A stretch of DNA of 51,019 bases from Pseudomonadota bacterium (GCA_023404705.1 JAEYAU010000020.1:1-51019); one strand, 5' to 3'. Numbered from the stretch's first letter, positions 33,824 through 42,057 are shown. A program made the numbers and translations. The notes: generated from the letters alone by a model not told the origin.

Positions 33824-35017
33824 ATGTCCGGATTCCACAGCCTCTTCATTCCCGGTCCGACCAACATGCCGTTCGGCGTGCGCCAGGCCATGGACATTCC
33901 GCTCGAGGATCAGCGCGCGCCCGATTTCCCGGCCTTCACGCTGCCGCTCTTCCGCGACCTGAAGAAGGTCTTCAAGACCGAGAAGGGCCAGGTGTTCCTG
34001 TTCCCGGGCTCCGGCACCGGCGGCTGGGAAGCCGCGATCACCAATACGCTCTCGCCCGGCGACCGCGTGCTGATCGCGGTGTTCGGGCAGTTCTCGCATC
34101 TGTGGACGGATCTCTGCCAGCGCCACGGCCTCGACGTCGATGCCGTGCAGGTTGAGTGGGGCGAGGGCGCCTCGGGTGATGTCTTCGCCGAGAAGCTCGC
34201 CGCCGACAAGCCGCACAAGATCAAGGCCGTGCTGGTCTGCCACAACGAGACCGCCACCGGCGTGACCAGCGATGTCGCGGGCGTGCGTGCGGCGCTCGAT
34301 GCCGCGAACCATCCGGCGCTGCTGATGGTGGACGGCGTCAGCTCCATCGCCAGCATCGACTTCCGCATGGACGAGTGGGGCGTCGACGTTGCGGTCTCCG
34401 GCTCGCAGAAGGGCTTCATGCTGCCGACCGGTCTCGCCATCGTGGCCGTGAGCCCGAAGGCGCTCGAAGCCGCGAAGACCGCGAAGTGCCCGCGCTGCTT
34501 CTTCGACTTCGCGGACATGATCCGCACCAACCGCGACGGCTATTTCCCCTACACGCCCGCGACCACGCTGCTGCGAGGCTTGCGCGCCTCGGTCGACATG
34601 CTGCTCGCCGAAGGCCTCGACAATGTCTTCGCGCGCCACAACCGCATGGCCGAGAGCGTGCGCCACGCGGTCGCCGAATGGGGCCTCACGCTCTGCGCCA
34701 AGGAGCCGAAGTGGCAGTCCGACACGGTCTCGGCTGTCGTCGTACCGAAGGGCCACAACAGCGACGACGTCGTGAAGACCGCTTACTTTCGCTACCGGCT
34801 CTCGCTCGGCGTCGGCCTCTCCAAGGTGGCGGGCCGCGTCTTCCGCATCGGCCATCTCGGGCACATCAACGAGCTGATGGTCCTGCAGGCGCTCGCCGGC
34901 GTCGAGATGGCGCTGCGCGATGTCGGCATCGACGTGCGCCCCGGCTCCGGCGTCGGCGCTGCGCAGGAATACTTCCGCGCCACCGCGCCGCAACTGCAAC
35001 TCGGCAAGGTCGCGTAG
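33824..35017 (+). CDS. sgaA: Serine-glyoxylate aminotransferase
   Basis: This 397-residue class V aminotransferase makes hydroxypyruvate and glycine from serine and glyoxylate, the second serine-cycle step. The PLP lysine is Lys196 in VSGSQKGFML; FIPGPTNMPFGVRQAM, FPGSGTGGWEA and LMVDGVSSIASIDFRMDEW are typical of SGAT rather than alanine-glyoxylate enzymes. AGGGAGACACGA precedes the ATG. It sits between glyA and hydroxypyruvate reductase. Confidence 0.94.
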   Translation: MSGFHSLFIPGPTNMPFGVRQAMDIPLEDQRAPDFPAFTLPLFRDLKKVFKTEKGQVFLFPGSGTGGWEAAITNTLSPGDRVLIAVFGQFSHLWTDLCQRHGLDVDAVQVEWGEGASGDVFAEKLAADKPHKIKAVLVCHNETATGVTSDVAGVRAALDAANHPALLMVDGVSSIASIDFRMDEWGVDVAVSGSQKGFMLPTGLAIVAVSPKALEAAKTAKCPRCFFDFADMIRTNRDGYFPYTPATTLLRGLRASVDMLLAEGLDNVFARHNRMAESVRHAVAEWGLTLCAKEPKWQSDTVSAVVVPKGHNSDDVVKTAYFRYRLSLGVGLSKVAGRVFRIGHLGHINELMVLQALAGVEMALRDVGIDVRPGSGVGAAQEYFRATAPQLQLGKVA

Positions 35018-35038
35018 CAATGACGCCGACCCCACACT

Positions 35039-35116
35039 CCGTTCGTGCCCGCGAAAGCGGGCATCCAGGGCCACATACCGATGCCTCTGGGTCCCCGCTT
35101 TCGCGGGGACGAACGG
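35039..35116. repeat. Intergenic inverted-repeat element, family B copy 2
   Basis: Outer arms CCGTTCGT and ACGAACGG and the inner CGAAAGCGGGCATCCAG match 15516-15598; the middle differs. It interrupts the operon between the aminotransferase and the ketopantoate-reductase-like gene and could weaken downstream expression. Confidence 0.8.
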
Positions 35117-35169
35117 GTGTTGGTGCGAATTGATCGAAATCTTCGCTAACCCGCATCACGGAGGTCGCC

Positions 35170-36210
35170 ATGAAAGTCTGTATCTACGGGGCAGGGGCGA
35201 TCGGGGGATATCTGGCGGCGGGGCTGAGCCGCGTCGACGAGGTGGAGCTCTCGCTCGTCGCGCGCGGCCCGCATCTCGCTGCCATCCAGAAGAGCGGGCT
35301 CAAGCTCCTCATCGACGGCGAGGAGCGCATCTGCGCGCCGCGCGCGACCAATAATCCGGCCGAGCTCGGGCCGCAGGACTACGTGATCGTCTGCCTCAAG
35401 GCGCATCAGGCCTGGGAAGCCGCCGAGGCCATGCGTCCGCTGCTCGGCGAGGAGACGGCGGTGGTCACCGGCCAGAACGGCGTGCCCTGGTGGTACACCT
35501 ACGGGCTCGACCGCCGCTTCGACAATATCCGGCTCGAGACCGTCGACCCGGGCAGCCGCCAATGGTCGGCGATCGGCCCCGAGCGCGCGATCGGCTGCGT
35601 CGTCTATCCGGCGACCGAGATCGCCAGCCCCGGCGTGGTCAAGCACATCTACGGCGACAAGTTCTCGCTCGGCGAGCCCGATGGTTCCAAGTCCGAGCGA
35701 ACGCGCAGGCTCGGCGAGGTGTTCACCGCCGCCGGCTTCTCAGCGCCGGTGCTCGACGACATCCGCAGCGAGATCTGGCTCAAGCTCTGGGGCAATCTTT
35801 GCTTCAACCCGATCAGCGCGCTCACCCGCGCGACCCTCGACATCGTCACCACGCAGCCGGACCTGCGCGCGCTCTGCGTGCGCATGATGACCGAGGCGCA
35901 GGAGATCGCGCAGTGGTACGGCGCCTCGTTCCGCGTCGATCTCCAGCGCCGCATCAATGGCGCCGCCAAGGTCGGCGCGCACCGCACCTCGATGCTGCAG
36001 GACCTCGAGAGTGGCCGCCCCATGGAGATCGACGCGCTGCTCACCTCGGTGCAGGAGATGGGACGGCTCGCCGGCGTCGCGACGCCCACCATGGATGTGG
36101 TGCTCGCGCTGGTGCAGCAGCTCGGCCGCTCGCTGCATCTCTACCCGACCTTCCCGGAGCCGACGTTCCCTGTCGAGACGCCGGCGCCCACACGCGTGCT
36201 GCACGGGTGA
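35170..36210 (+). CDS. Ketopantoate-reductase-like (ApbA/PanE) NAD(P)-dependent dehydrogenase
   Basis: This 346-residue protein has an N-terminal GxGxxG (GAGAIG, 7-12) and the PanE catalytic region with EIWLKLWGNLCFNPISALT and the C-terminal GRPMEIDALLTSVQEMG. Such paralogs reduce various 2-keto acids, and true pantoate synthesis is not implied. GGAGG precedes the ATG. It is four bases upstream of the hprA start, so a reducing role in the glyoxylate/hydroxypyruvate module is a reasonable guess. Confidence 0.87.
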   Translation: MKVCIYGAGAIGGYLAAGLSRVDEVELSLVARGPHLAAIQKSGLKLLIDGEERICAPRATNNPAELGPQDYVIVCLKAHQAWEAAEAMRPLLGEETAVVTGQNGVPWWYTYGLDRRFDNIRLETVDPGSRQWSAIGPERAIGCVVYPATEIASPGVVKHIYGDKFSLGEPDGSKSERTRRLGEVFTAAGFSAPVLDDIRSEIWLKLWGNLCFNPISALTRATLDIVTTQPDLRALCVRMMTEAQEIAQWYGASFRVDLQRRINGAAKVGAHRTSMLQDLESGRPMEIDALLTSVQEMGRLAGVATPTMDVVLALVQQLGRSLHLYPTFPEPTFPVETPAPTRVLHG

Positions 36211-36214
36211 GCCA

Positions 36215-37177
36215 ATGACGCCTCGCATCGTCTTTCTCGACCGCGACACCATGGGCCCGAGCGTGAACATCACGCGGCCCCGCTTCCCACATGAATGGGT
36301 CGCGCATGGCGCAACGCGTCCCGACGAGGTCGTCGAGCGCCTCGCCGACGCCACCATCGCGATCACCAACAAGGTGCCGATCCGCGGCAGCGATCTCGTC
36401 CGGCTGCCGCACCTGCGCATGATCGGCGTCGCGGCCACCGGCTATGATGTGATCGACCAGGAGGCCTGCCGCCGACGCGGCATCGTCGTCTCCAACGTGC
36501 GCGGCTATGCCGTGAACACGGTGCCGGAGCACACCTTTGCCTTGATGCTGGCACTGCGGCGAAACATCGTGGGCTATCGCCAGGCAGTCATCGATGGCGC
36601 ATGGCAGAAGTCCGGCCAGTTCTGCTTCTTCGCGCATCCGATCCGCGAGCTCGCGGGCGCCACGCTCGGCATCATGGGCGAGGGCGCGATCGGCCAGTCG
36701 GTGGCGCAGATCGCGCGCGCCTTCGGCATGCGCACACTGTTCGCGGCGCACAAGGGCGTCGAAGGTCTCGGTCCGCTCTACACCCCGTTCGACGAGGTGC
36801 TGGCGCAGAGCGACATCATCACGCTGCACTGTCCGCTCACGCCCGGCACGCGCGACATGCTAGGCTATGCCGAGTTCCGCAAGATGCGGAAAGCCCCACT
36901 GCTCATCAACACGGCGCGCGGCGGTCTCGTGGTCGAGCAGGATCTCGTGCGCGCGCTGGACGAGGGCCTCGTGTCCGGCATCGGCTTCGATTGCCTGAGC
37001 GGCGAGCCGCCGTCCGCGGATCATCCCTTCGCGGCGATCCTCGATCGTCCGAACGTCATCGTCACGCCGCATGTCGGCTGGGCCGGCGAGCAGGCCATGC
37101 AGACACTGTGGGATCAGCTCGTGACACACATCGAGAATTTCCAGGCCGGCCAGCCGACCAATGTGGTGGCCGCATAG
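36215..37177 (+). CDS. hprA: Hydroxypyruvate/glyoxylate reductase (D-2-hydroxyacid dehydrogenase)
   Basis: This 320-residue protein reduces hydroxypyruvate to D-glycerate with NAD(P)H. The nucleotide loop GEGAIG is at 155-160; the catalytic triad Arg235 (NTARGG), Glu264 (SGEPP) and His286 (TPHVGWA) is complete. The stretch KSGQFCFFAHPI resembles methylotroph serine-cycle HprA. It follows the aminotransferase as expected in the pathway. Confidence 0.92.
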   Translation: MTPRIVFLDRDTMGPSVNITRPRFPHEWVAHGATRPDEVVERLADATIAITNKVPIRGSDLVRLPHLRMIGVAATGYDVIDQEACRRRGIVVSNVRGYAVNTVPEHTFALMLALRRNIVGYRQAVIDGAWQKSGQFCFFAHPIRELAGATLGIMGEGAIGQSVAQIARAFGMRTLFAAHKGVEGLGPLYTPFDEVLAQSDIITLHCPLTPGTRDMLGYAEFRKMRKAPLLINTARGGLVVEQDLVRALDEGLVSGIGFDCLSGEPPSADHPFAAILDRPNVIVTPHVGWAGEQAMQTLWDQLVTHIENFQAGQPTNVVAA

Positions 37178-37212
37178 AACGACACGCGGCGGTGAACCGC
37201 AGGGAGGGTCAC

Positions 37213-38361
37213 ATGCAGGTTCTGGAGTGCGATGCCAAGAAGCTCCTGTCGCGCTACGCGGTTCCGATACCGCCCGGGATCGTGGTCACGACTCCCGCCG
37301 AGGCCGAGACCGCCGCGATGCGGCTGGGGTCCGTCTTCGTCAAGGCGCAGATCCGTGCCGGCGACCGCATGGCAGCCGGCGGCGTGCGGGCCGCGCGCTC
37401 GCATGCGGAGGCGCGTGCCATCGCGCGGGAGCTGCTCGGCCGGCCGCTCGCCACGGCGCAGACCGGGCCGGGCGGCGAAATTGTCAGCAAGGTGCTGATC
37501 GAGCGCGCCGTCACGCCCGCGCGTGCATTCTACGTGGCGCTCAGTCTCGATCTCGCGGGCGCGGCCATCGTGCTGACGATCGCTCCGTCCGGCGCCGATG
37601 GCGCGTTGCCCGAGGCGTCGGCGCTAAAGCACCTGCGCCTCGGCCTCGCGGGTGACCGTCACGAGATTCTCGCCTTCTGCAACACGCTCGGCCTCGCGCC
37701 GATCGAGGCCGTCGGCCTGCGCGACCTGCTGGCGCGCCTGCACCAGGCTTTTGTCGAGCTGGATGCCAGCCTGCTCGAGATCAACCCGCTGGTGCTGACG
37801 GCCGACCGCGAATGGATCGCGCTCGACGCCAAGCTGACCACCGACGACAACGCCGCCTTCCGCCACGCCGATTTCGCCGAGCTCGACCAGAAGGGCGACG
37901 CGGACCGCGCCGAGCTGCACGCCCAGAAACACCAGATCAATTTCGTGCCCATGGACGGCGATATCGGCATCGTCTGCAACGGCGCCGGCCTCGGCCTCGC
38001 CACGCTGGACATGGTGCGTGCCGCCGGCGGCGCGCCCGCGAACTTCATGGACATCCGCACGACGGCGAAGAGCCTCGACATCGCGCAGGGCATCAAGCTG
38101 GTGCTCGACAATCCGCGCACCAAGGTGCTGCTGGTCAATGTCTATGGCGGCGGCATGCAGCCCTGCGACACCATTGTCGAGGCCCTCGGCATCACGTATC
38201 GCCGCGCCACGCGCGCGCTGCCGATCGTGCTGCGGGTCACCGGCAACAACGAGGACCTGGCGCGCCTGCGCCTCGCCAACTTCAAGCTGCCGAGCACCGA
38301 GTGCGCGGACATGTGGCAGGCCGTGACGCGCGCCGTCGCGGTTGCGCAGGGGAGGGCCTGA
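37213..38361 (+). CDS. Divergent CoA ligase beta subunit (SucC/MtkA-like)
   Basis: This 382-residue ATP-grasp protein aligns over its length with SucC and malate thiokinase beta. Mg-binding residues are kept (EINPLV with Asn191, LDAK with Asp205), but the nucleotide loop KAQIRAGDRMAAGGV (44-58) lacks the usual GGRGK, and the substrate-side GGGA loop reads IRTTAK (281-286). AGGGAGG precedes the ATG. The context favours malate-CoA ligase, yet the substrate cannot be called. Confidence 0.82.
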   Translation: MQVLECDAKKLLSRYAVPIPPGIVVTTPAEAETAAMRLGSVFVKAQIRAGDRMAAGGVRAARSHAEARAIARELLGRPLATAQTGPGGEIVSKVLIERAVTPARAFYVALSLDLAGAAIVLTIAPSGADGALPEASALKHLRLGLAGDRHEILAFCNTLGLAPIEAVGLRDLLARLHQAFVELDASLLEINPLVLTADREWIALDAKLTTDDNAAFRHADFAELDQKGDADRAELHAQKHQINFVPMDGDIGIVCNGAGLGLATLDMVRAAGGAPANFMDIRTTAKSLDIAQGIKLVLDNPRTKVLLVNVYGGGMQPCDTIVEALGITYRRATRALPIVLRVTGNNEDLARLRLANFKLPSTECADMWQAVTRAVAVAQGRA

Positions 38362-39245
38362 TGACCATCCTGGTGGGCGAGACGACACGGCTGCTGGTGC
38401 AGGGCATGACCGGCTGGGCCGGCACCTATCACACCAACCGCATGATCCAGTACGGCACCAAGGTCGTAGCTGGCGTCACGCCGGGCCGCGGCGGCCGAAG
38501 CCATCTCGACGTGCCGGTATTCGACAACGTCGCCGAGGCGATGCGTGATACACGCGCGACGGCCAGCGCCGTGTTCGTGCCGCCGGACCGCGCCGCGGCC
38601 GCCATGATCGAGGCGATCGAGGCCGAGGTGCCGCTGGTCGTGTCGGTCACCGAGCGTGTGCCGGTGCTCGACATGATCCGCGTGCGGGCCGCGCTCGCGG
38701 GCTCGCGCACGCGCCTCGTCGGCCCCAACTCGCAGGGCGTGCTGGCGCCGGGCGTGTGCCAGATCGGCGTGATGGCGACGGACCGCGCGCGTCCGGGGCC
38801 GGTCGGCGTCGTCTCGCGCTCGGCCTCGCTCACCAGCGAGGTGATCGCGCAGCTCACGGCGTCAGGCCTCGGCCAGTCCACCACCATCGGCATCGGCGGC
38901 GATCCCGTGCACGGCATGAGCTTCGCGGATGCGCTGGAGCTGTTCTTCGCGGATCAGCAGACGCAGGCCGTGGTGCTGATCGGCGAGATCGGCGGCACCG
39001 AGGAGCAGCAGGCCGCCGACTACATCCGCCGCGTCGGCCTGCAGAAGCCCGTCGTCGCTCTCGTGGTCGGCCGCCACGCCCCGCAGCAGCGCCGCATGGG
39101 CCACGCCGGCGCGCTCATCGAGGACACGCGCGCCGATGCCGAGAGCAAGCTCACGGCATTGCGCGACGCCGGCGTGACGCTCGCGCCGAGCGCCCACCTC
39201 GTGGGCGCGACCATGCGGGAAGTGGTGGCGAAGCGCGCGGCGTGA
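38361..39245 (+). CDS. Divergent CoA ligase alpha subunit (SucD/MtkB-like)
   Basis: This 294-residue partner keeps the CoA-binding N-terminus (LLVQGMTGWAGTYHT, GVTPGRGG) and the phosphorylated histidine His248 in MGHAGAL. The succinate/malate-side segments differ: GPNSQGVL instead of GPNCPG, and EDTRADA in place of the usual SGGKGTA after the His. Start and previous stop share TGATG. It ends the operon, and malyl-CoA lyase does not follow. Confidence 0.82.
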   Translation: MTILVGETTRLLVQGMTGWAGTYHTNRMIQYGTKVVAGVTPGRGGRSHLDVPVFDNVAEAMRDTRATASAVFVPPDRAAAAMIEAIEAEVPLVVSVTERVPVLDMIRVRAALAGSRTRLVGPNSQGVLAPGVCQIGVMATDRARPGPVGVVSRSASLTSEVIAQLTASGLGQSTTIGIGGDPVHGMSFADALELFFADQQTQAVVLIGEIGGTEEQQAADYIRRVGLQKPVVALVVGRHAPQQRRMGHAGALIEDTRADAESKLTALRDAGVTLAPSAHLVGATMREVVAKRAA

Positions 39246-39252
39246 GGCCCTT

Positions 39253-39405
39253 CGTAGGGTGTGCACGCCGGCCCGAGCGCCTGACGAAGTCGCAGCCGAT
39301 GATCCGGCGTGCGCACGCGTCTTGCAGCGGCTCAGCACGCGTGCGCAAAGCCGGATCGATCGCAGCGAACATCGCGGCGCCTCGGCCGGCTTTGCACACC
39401 CTACG
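39253..39405. repeat. Nested inverted-repeat element after the CoA-ligase operon
   Basis: Exact 13-base ends CGTAGGGTGTGCA (39253-39265) and TGCACACCCTACG (39393-39405) enclose a second imperfect inverted repeat at 39301-39357 (GATCCGGCGTGCGCACGCGT against ACGCGTGCGC and GCCGGATC). It is MITE-like in layout, lies between two convergent operons and encodes nothing. Confidence 0.85.
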
Positions 39406-39417
39406 GTGCCCAGAGCC

Positions 39418-40302
39418 TCACCGGTGCATCAGCGTGCCGGCGCCTTCGTCGGTGAGCAGCTCGATCAGCACCGCGTGCGGCACCTTGCCGTCGAGGATGA
39501 CGACGCCTTCCACGCCCTGCTCGAGCGCATAGATGCAGGTCTCGACCTTGGGGATCATGCCGCCCGAGATGGTGCCGTCGGCGATCAGCCGGCGCGCATC
39601 GTCGACCGACAGGTCCTTGATCAGCTGCTTCGACTTGTCGAGCACGCCCGGCACGTCGGTGAGCAGCAGCAGGCGCTTCGCCTTCAGCGCGCCCGCGATG
39701 GCGCCCGCGAAGGTGTCGGCATTCACATTGTAGGTGGCGCCGTCCGCCGCGATCGCGACCGGCGCCAGCACCGGGATCAGCTCGCGGCCGAGGATCTGGT
39801 CGAGCACCGTGGTGTCGACCTTGTCGGGCTCACCCACGAAGCCGAGATCGACCAGCTTCTCGATGTTCGACTCGGTATCGACGACGGTGCGGTTCACCTT
39901 GCGCGCCGTCACCATGTTGCCGTCCTTGCCGGTCAGCCCCACGGCCCGGCCGCCCGCCGCATTGACGAAGCCGACGAGCTGCTTGTTGATCGAGCCGGCC
40001 AGCACCATCTCGACGATCTCGACCGTGGCCGCATCGGTGATGCGCAGGCCCCCCGCGAATTTCGACTCGATGCCGAGCCGCTTGAGCATGTCGCCGATCT
40101 GCGGCCCGCCGCCATGCACCACCACCGGATTGATGGCGGTCTGCTCCAGCAGCACGATGTCGCGCGCGAACGAGCGCGCCATGTCCTCGTGCCCCATGGC
40201 ATGGCCGCCGTATTTCACGACGACGATCTCTTCGTCGTAGCGCTGCATGTGCGGCAGCGCCTCGATGAGGATCCGGGCCTGGTCATGGGCCGATACGGTC
40301 AT
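39418..40302 (-). CDS. argB: Acetylglutamate kinase
   Basis: This 294-residue amino-acid kinase phosphorylates N-acetylglutamate in arginine synthesis. KYGGHAMGH, VVHGGGPQI and the C-terminal GGMIPKVETCIYAL are diagnostic. GAGGAGATGCC sits before the ATG. In related genomes argB follows engB directly; here they are split by the 40385-42057 insertion. Confidence 0.96.
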   Translation of the reverse strand: MTVSAHDQARILIEALPHMQRYDEEIVVVKYGGHAMGHEDMARSFARDIVLLEQTAINPVVVHGGGPQIGDMLKRLGIESKFAGGLRITDAATVEIVEMVLAGSINKQLVGFVNAAGGRAVGLTGKDGNMVTARKVNRTVVDTESNIEKLVDLGFVGEPDKVDTTVLDQILGRELIPVLAPVAIAADGATYNVNADTFAGAIAGALKAKRLLLLTDVPGVLDKSKQLIKDLSVDDARRLIADGTISGGMIPKVETCIYALEQGVEGVVILDGKVPHAVLIELLTDEGAGTLMHR

Positions 40303-40384
40303 GGCATCTCCTCTCGTTCGGCGGAGCTTTTAGCGCACGAACGCGACCGGTGGGAACCTGTCTGGGGAAAAGAAAGAAAGCCGC

Positions 40385-41017
40385 TCAGGCGCCGTGCGAG
40401 CCGAGCACGGTCTCGGCGAGGCTCGCGAACTGGCAGCAGGGCCCCGCGGGCCCCATGCTCTGCGAGCAGACGCGCGCGCCCTCGATCAGCAGGAACAGCT
40501 CGTTGGCGAGCGCGTCCGGATCGCGGGCGCCGGCCTCCCGGCACAGCTGGATCAGGCGCTCGCGCTGCTCGCCCTTGAAGGTCATGACGGCCTTGCGCGC
40601 CGGATGATCCTTCTCGGGCAGCTCCACGGCCGCGTTGATCAGGGCGCAGCCGCGGTCTTCCGGATCGAGCACGCGGCGGGTGACCTCGCGCAGCCAGGAG
40701 CGCAGTCGCTGCTTGGGATCGGGGACGCTCTGGGCGAGCATCTGCCACTTCTCGCCGACCTGGCCCGCGAAGCGGCGCAGACATTCGGCCACCAGCTCGT
40801 CCTTGGACGCGAAGTGCCGATAGAGCGTCATCTTGTTGGTGCCGGCCGCCTCGGCGATCGCCTCGACGCCCACGGCGCGGATGCCCTGCCGATAGAACAG
40901 CTCGGTCGCCGCCACGAGGATGCGCTCGCGCGGGGGCAGGCGCTGCTCGTCGGGACCCTTGGGGGCCAGGGACTGCTCGCCCGAGGCGGGCTTCACGAAG
41001 GCGTTAACTGGGGTCAT
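40385..41017 (-). CDS. TetR-family transcriptional regulator
   Basis: This 210-residue regulator has the TetR helix-turn-helix (ERILVAATELFYRQGIRAVGVEAIAEAAGTNKMTLYRHFASKDEL) and a C-terminal effector domain with several cysteines near the end (GARVCSQSMGPAGPCCQF). Tandem 15-bp near-palindromes lie just before it and are likely its operators, shared with the divergent small genes. Ligand unknown. A gene 83 bases downstream is argB. Confidence 0.9.
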   Translation of the reverse strand: MTPVNAFVKPASGEQSLAPKGPDEQRLPPRERILVAATELFYRQGIRAVGVEAIAEAAGTNKMTLYRHFASKDELVAECLRRFAGQVGEKWQMLAQSVPDPKQRLRSWLREVTRRVLDPEDRGCALINAAVELPEKDHPARKAVMTFKGEQRERLIQLCREAGARDPDALANELFLLIEGARVCSQSMGPAGPCCQFASLAETVLGSHGA

Positions 41018-41034
41018 GCCGCTTGACGGGGGTG

Positions 41035-41073
41035 TTACCGGTCAGTACCGTTGCCTTGTTACCGATCGGTACC
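41035..41073. promoter_or_regulatory. Tandem near-palindromes, candidate TetR operators
   Basis: TTACCGGTCAGTACC (41035-41049) and TTACCGATCGGTACC (41059-41073) are two 15-base copies, 24 bases apart, the second with a perfect ACCGATCGGT core. They begin 18 bases from the TetR start codon. Confidence 0.65.
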
Positions 41074-41149
41074 ACAACTGACAACGCCTGTCACTGGTTT
41101 CAAGGACCATCTTACGAAAGCAGCCATTTCGAGAATGCAAGGAGCAGCC

Positions 41150-41323
41150 ATGACGCCCTGCTACCCCGAGCCGAATCTGGCGGAAGTCCTGGCGGACCCG
41201 CTGATCCAAAGCCTGATGCAGGCCGACCAAGTCGATCCTCGCGAGCTCGAGCTCTCCCTCTCCGAGCTCGCACGCACGCTGCAGTCTCCTCCCCGGCTGC
41301 AGCAGGTCGCCCTGCATCCCTGA
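41150..41323 (+). CDS. 57-residue conserved-looking small protein
   Basis: A perfect AAGGAG lies five bases before the ATG. The product MTPCYPEPNLAEVLADPLIQ... continues with SLMQADQVDPRELELSLSELARTL, amphipathic and helical, without a membrane segment. The pattern DPLIxxLMxADxVDPxxLE recalls short hypothetical proteins of this bacterial group. It is divergent from the TetR gene. Function unknown. Confidence 0.6.
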   Translation: MTPCYPEPNLAEVLADPLIQSLMQADQVDPRELELSLSELARTLQSPPRLQQVALHP

Positions 41324-41420
41324 CGTGGCCTAGTCCCCCCGCGGACCACGTCCAGCCGGACGGTCCAGCTTTCCCCGAAGCGGATCGTCCGGCTCTTCTT
41401 TCAAAGACCGGAGTTCCCTC

Positions 41421-41498
41421 ATGGAGACTTTCGCAATCCTCGGTGCCCTCGGGGTCCTGCTGTTGTTCGCGCCATTGGTGCGAAGCGGGGCGCGCTAG
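41421..41498 (+). CDS. Possible 25-residue membrane peptide
   Basis: An ATG with GGAG seven bases upstream opens a 25-codon frame METFAILGALGVLLLFAPLV... that is almost entirely hydrophobic, ending RSGAR. It is too short to judge by composition. Proximity to the TetR-controlled genes is the only support. Confidence 0.35.
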   Translation: METFAILGALGVLLLFAPLVRSGAR

Positions 41499-41658
41499 CG
41501 CGGTTGCGGCTGCGAGCGCATCCGTTGCGGCTTCCATGTTGTACTTGATTTGTTCTCTTAAATGGGATCTTATGGCAAGCATAGCCCATCACATCACGGC
41601 AGGGCCTTCGCACCCGCTGAGCGGGTTTGCGATGTCCAGTCTCATTCCGGAGGTCGCC

Positions 41659-42057
41659 ATGGCGGCGACGCCCCGACGCTCGTCAGGAGATCCGGCGCGC
41701 CGCGGCACGGCTTCGCTGTTCCTGCGCGGATGCGAGCCCTCGGCGACCCGTAGCTGCGGGCCGGCCGCGCGGGAGCGTGACGAGACCGCGCTCGGCGAAA
41801 CCGCGCGGATCAAGTGGATGCTCACGGCACTGCATGCGCATCACCGCGGGCTGACCCTCGGCGCCGCCATGCGCCAGGCGGATCGCGATGTCGGCCGCTT
41901 CGCGCAGGGCCGGGACGCGCTGCCCGCGTTCATCGACGGGCTCGGCAGCGATCACGGCTTGTCGATTCCCGCGCAGCTGCGCCGGCTCGTGCTGGCGCAG
42001 ATCGTGGACGCGCTCCGCCGCGTCCTCTCGCGCCCGTTCAGCTCCGCTCCGCGATGA
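41659..42057 (+). CDS. Hypothetical 132-residue protein
   Basis: CGGAGGTCGCC stands just before this ATG. The protein is basic and Arg-rich with a helical C-terminal half (LTLGAAMRQADRDVGRFAQGRDALPAFIDGLGSD...LVLAQIVDALRRVL) and no signal or recognisable motif. Its last 20 bases overlap the convergent engB end. An upstream in-frame reading to 41023 was rejected for lack of a ribosome site. AT-rich sequence about 41540-41570 probably holds its promoter. Confidence 0.55.
   Translation: MAATPRRSSGDPARRGTASLFLRGCEPSATRSCGPAARERDETALGETARIKWMLTALHAHHRGLTLGAAMRQADRDVGRFAQGRDALPAFIDGLGSDHGLSIPAQLRRLVLAQIVDALRRVLSRPFSSAPR

Noticed and set aside
37213..39245. Naming the ligase pair mtkA/mtkB
   Set aside because: Context fits malate-CoA ligase, but the nucleotide and substrate loops differ from MtkAB and SucCD, so a symbol would overstate the evidence.
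41540..41570. LexA/SOS box (GTTC-n7-GTTC) before the 132-residue gene
   Set aside because: Only one GTTC half is present; the second half reads TGGG.
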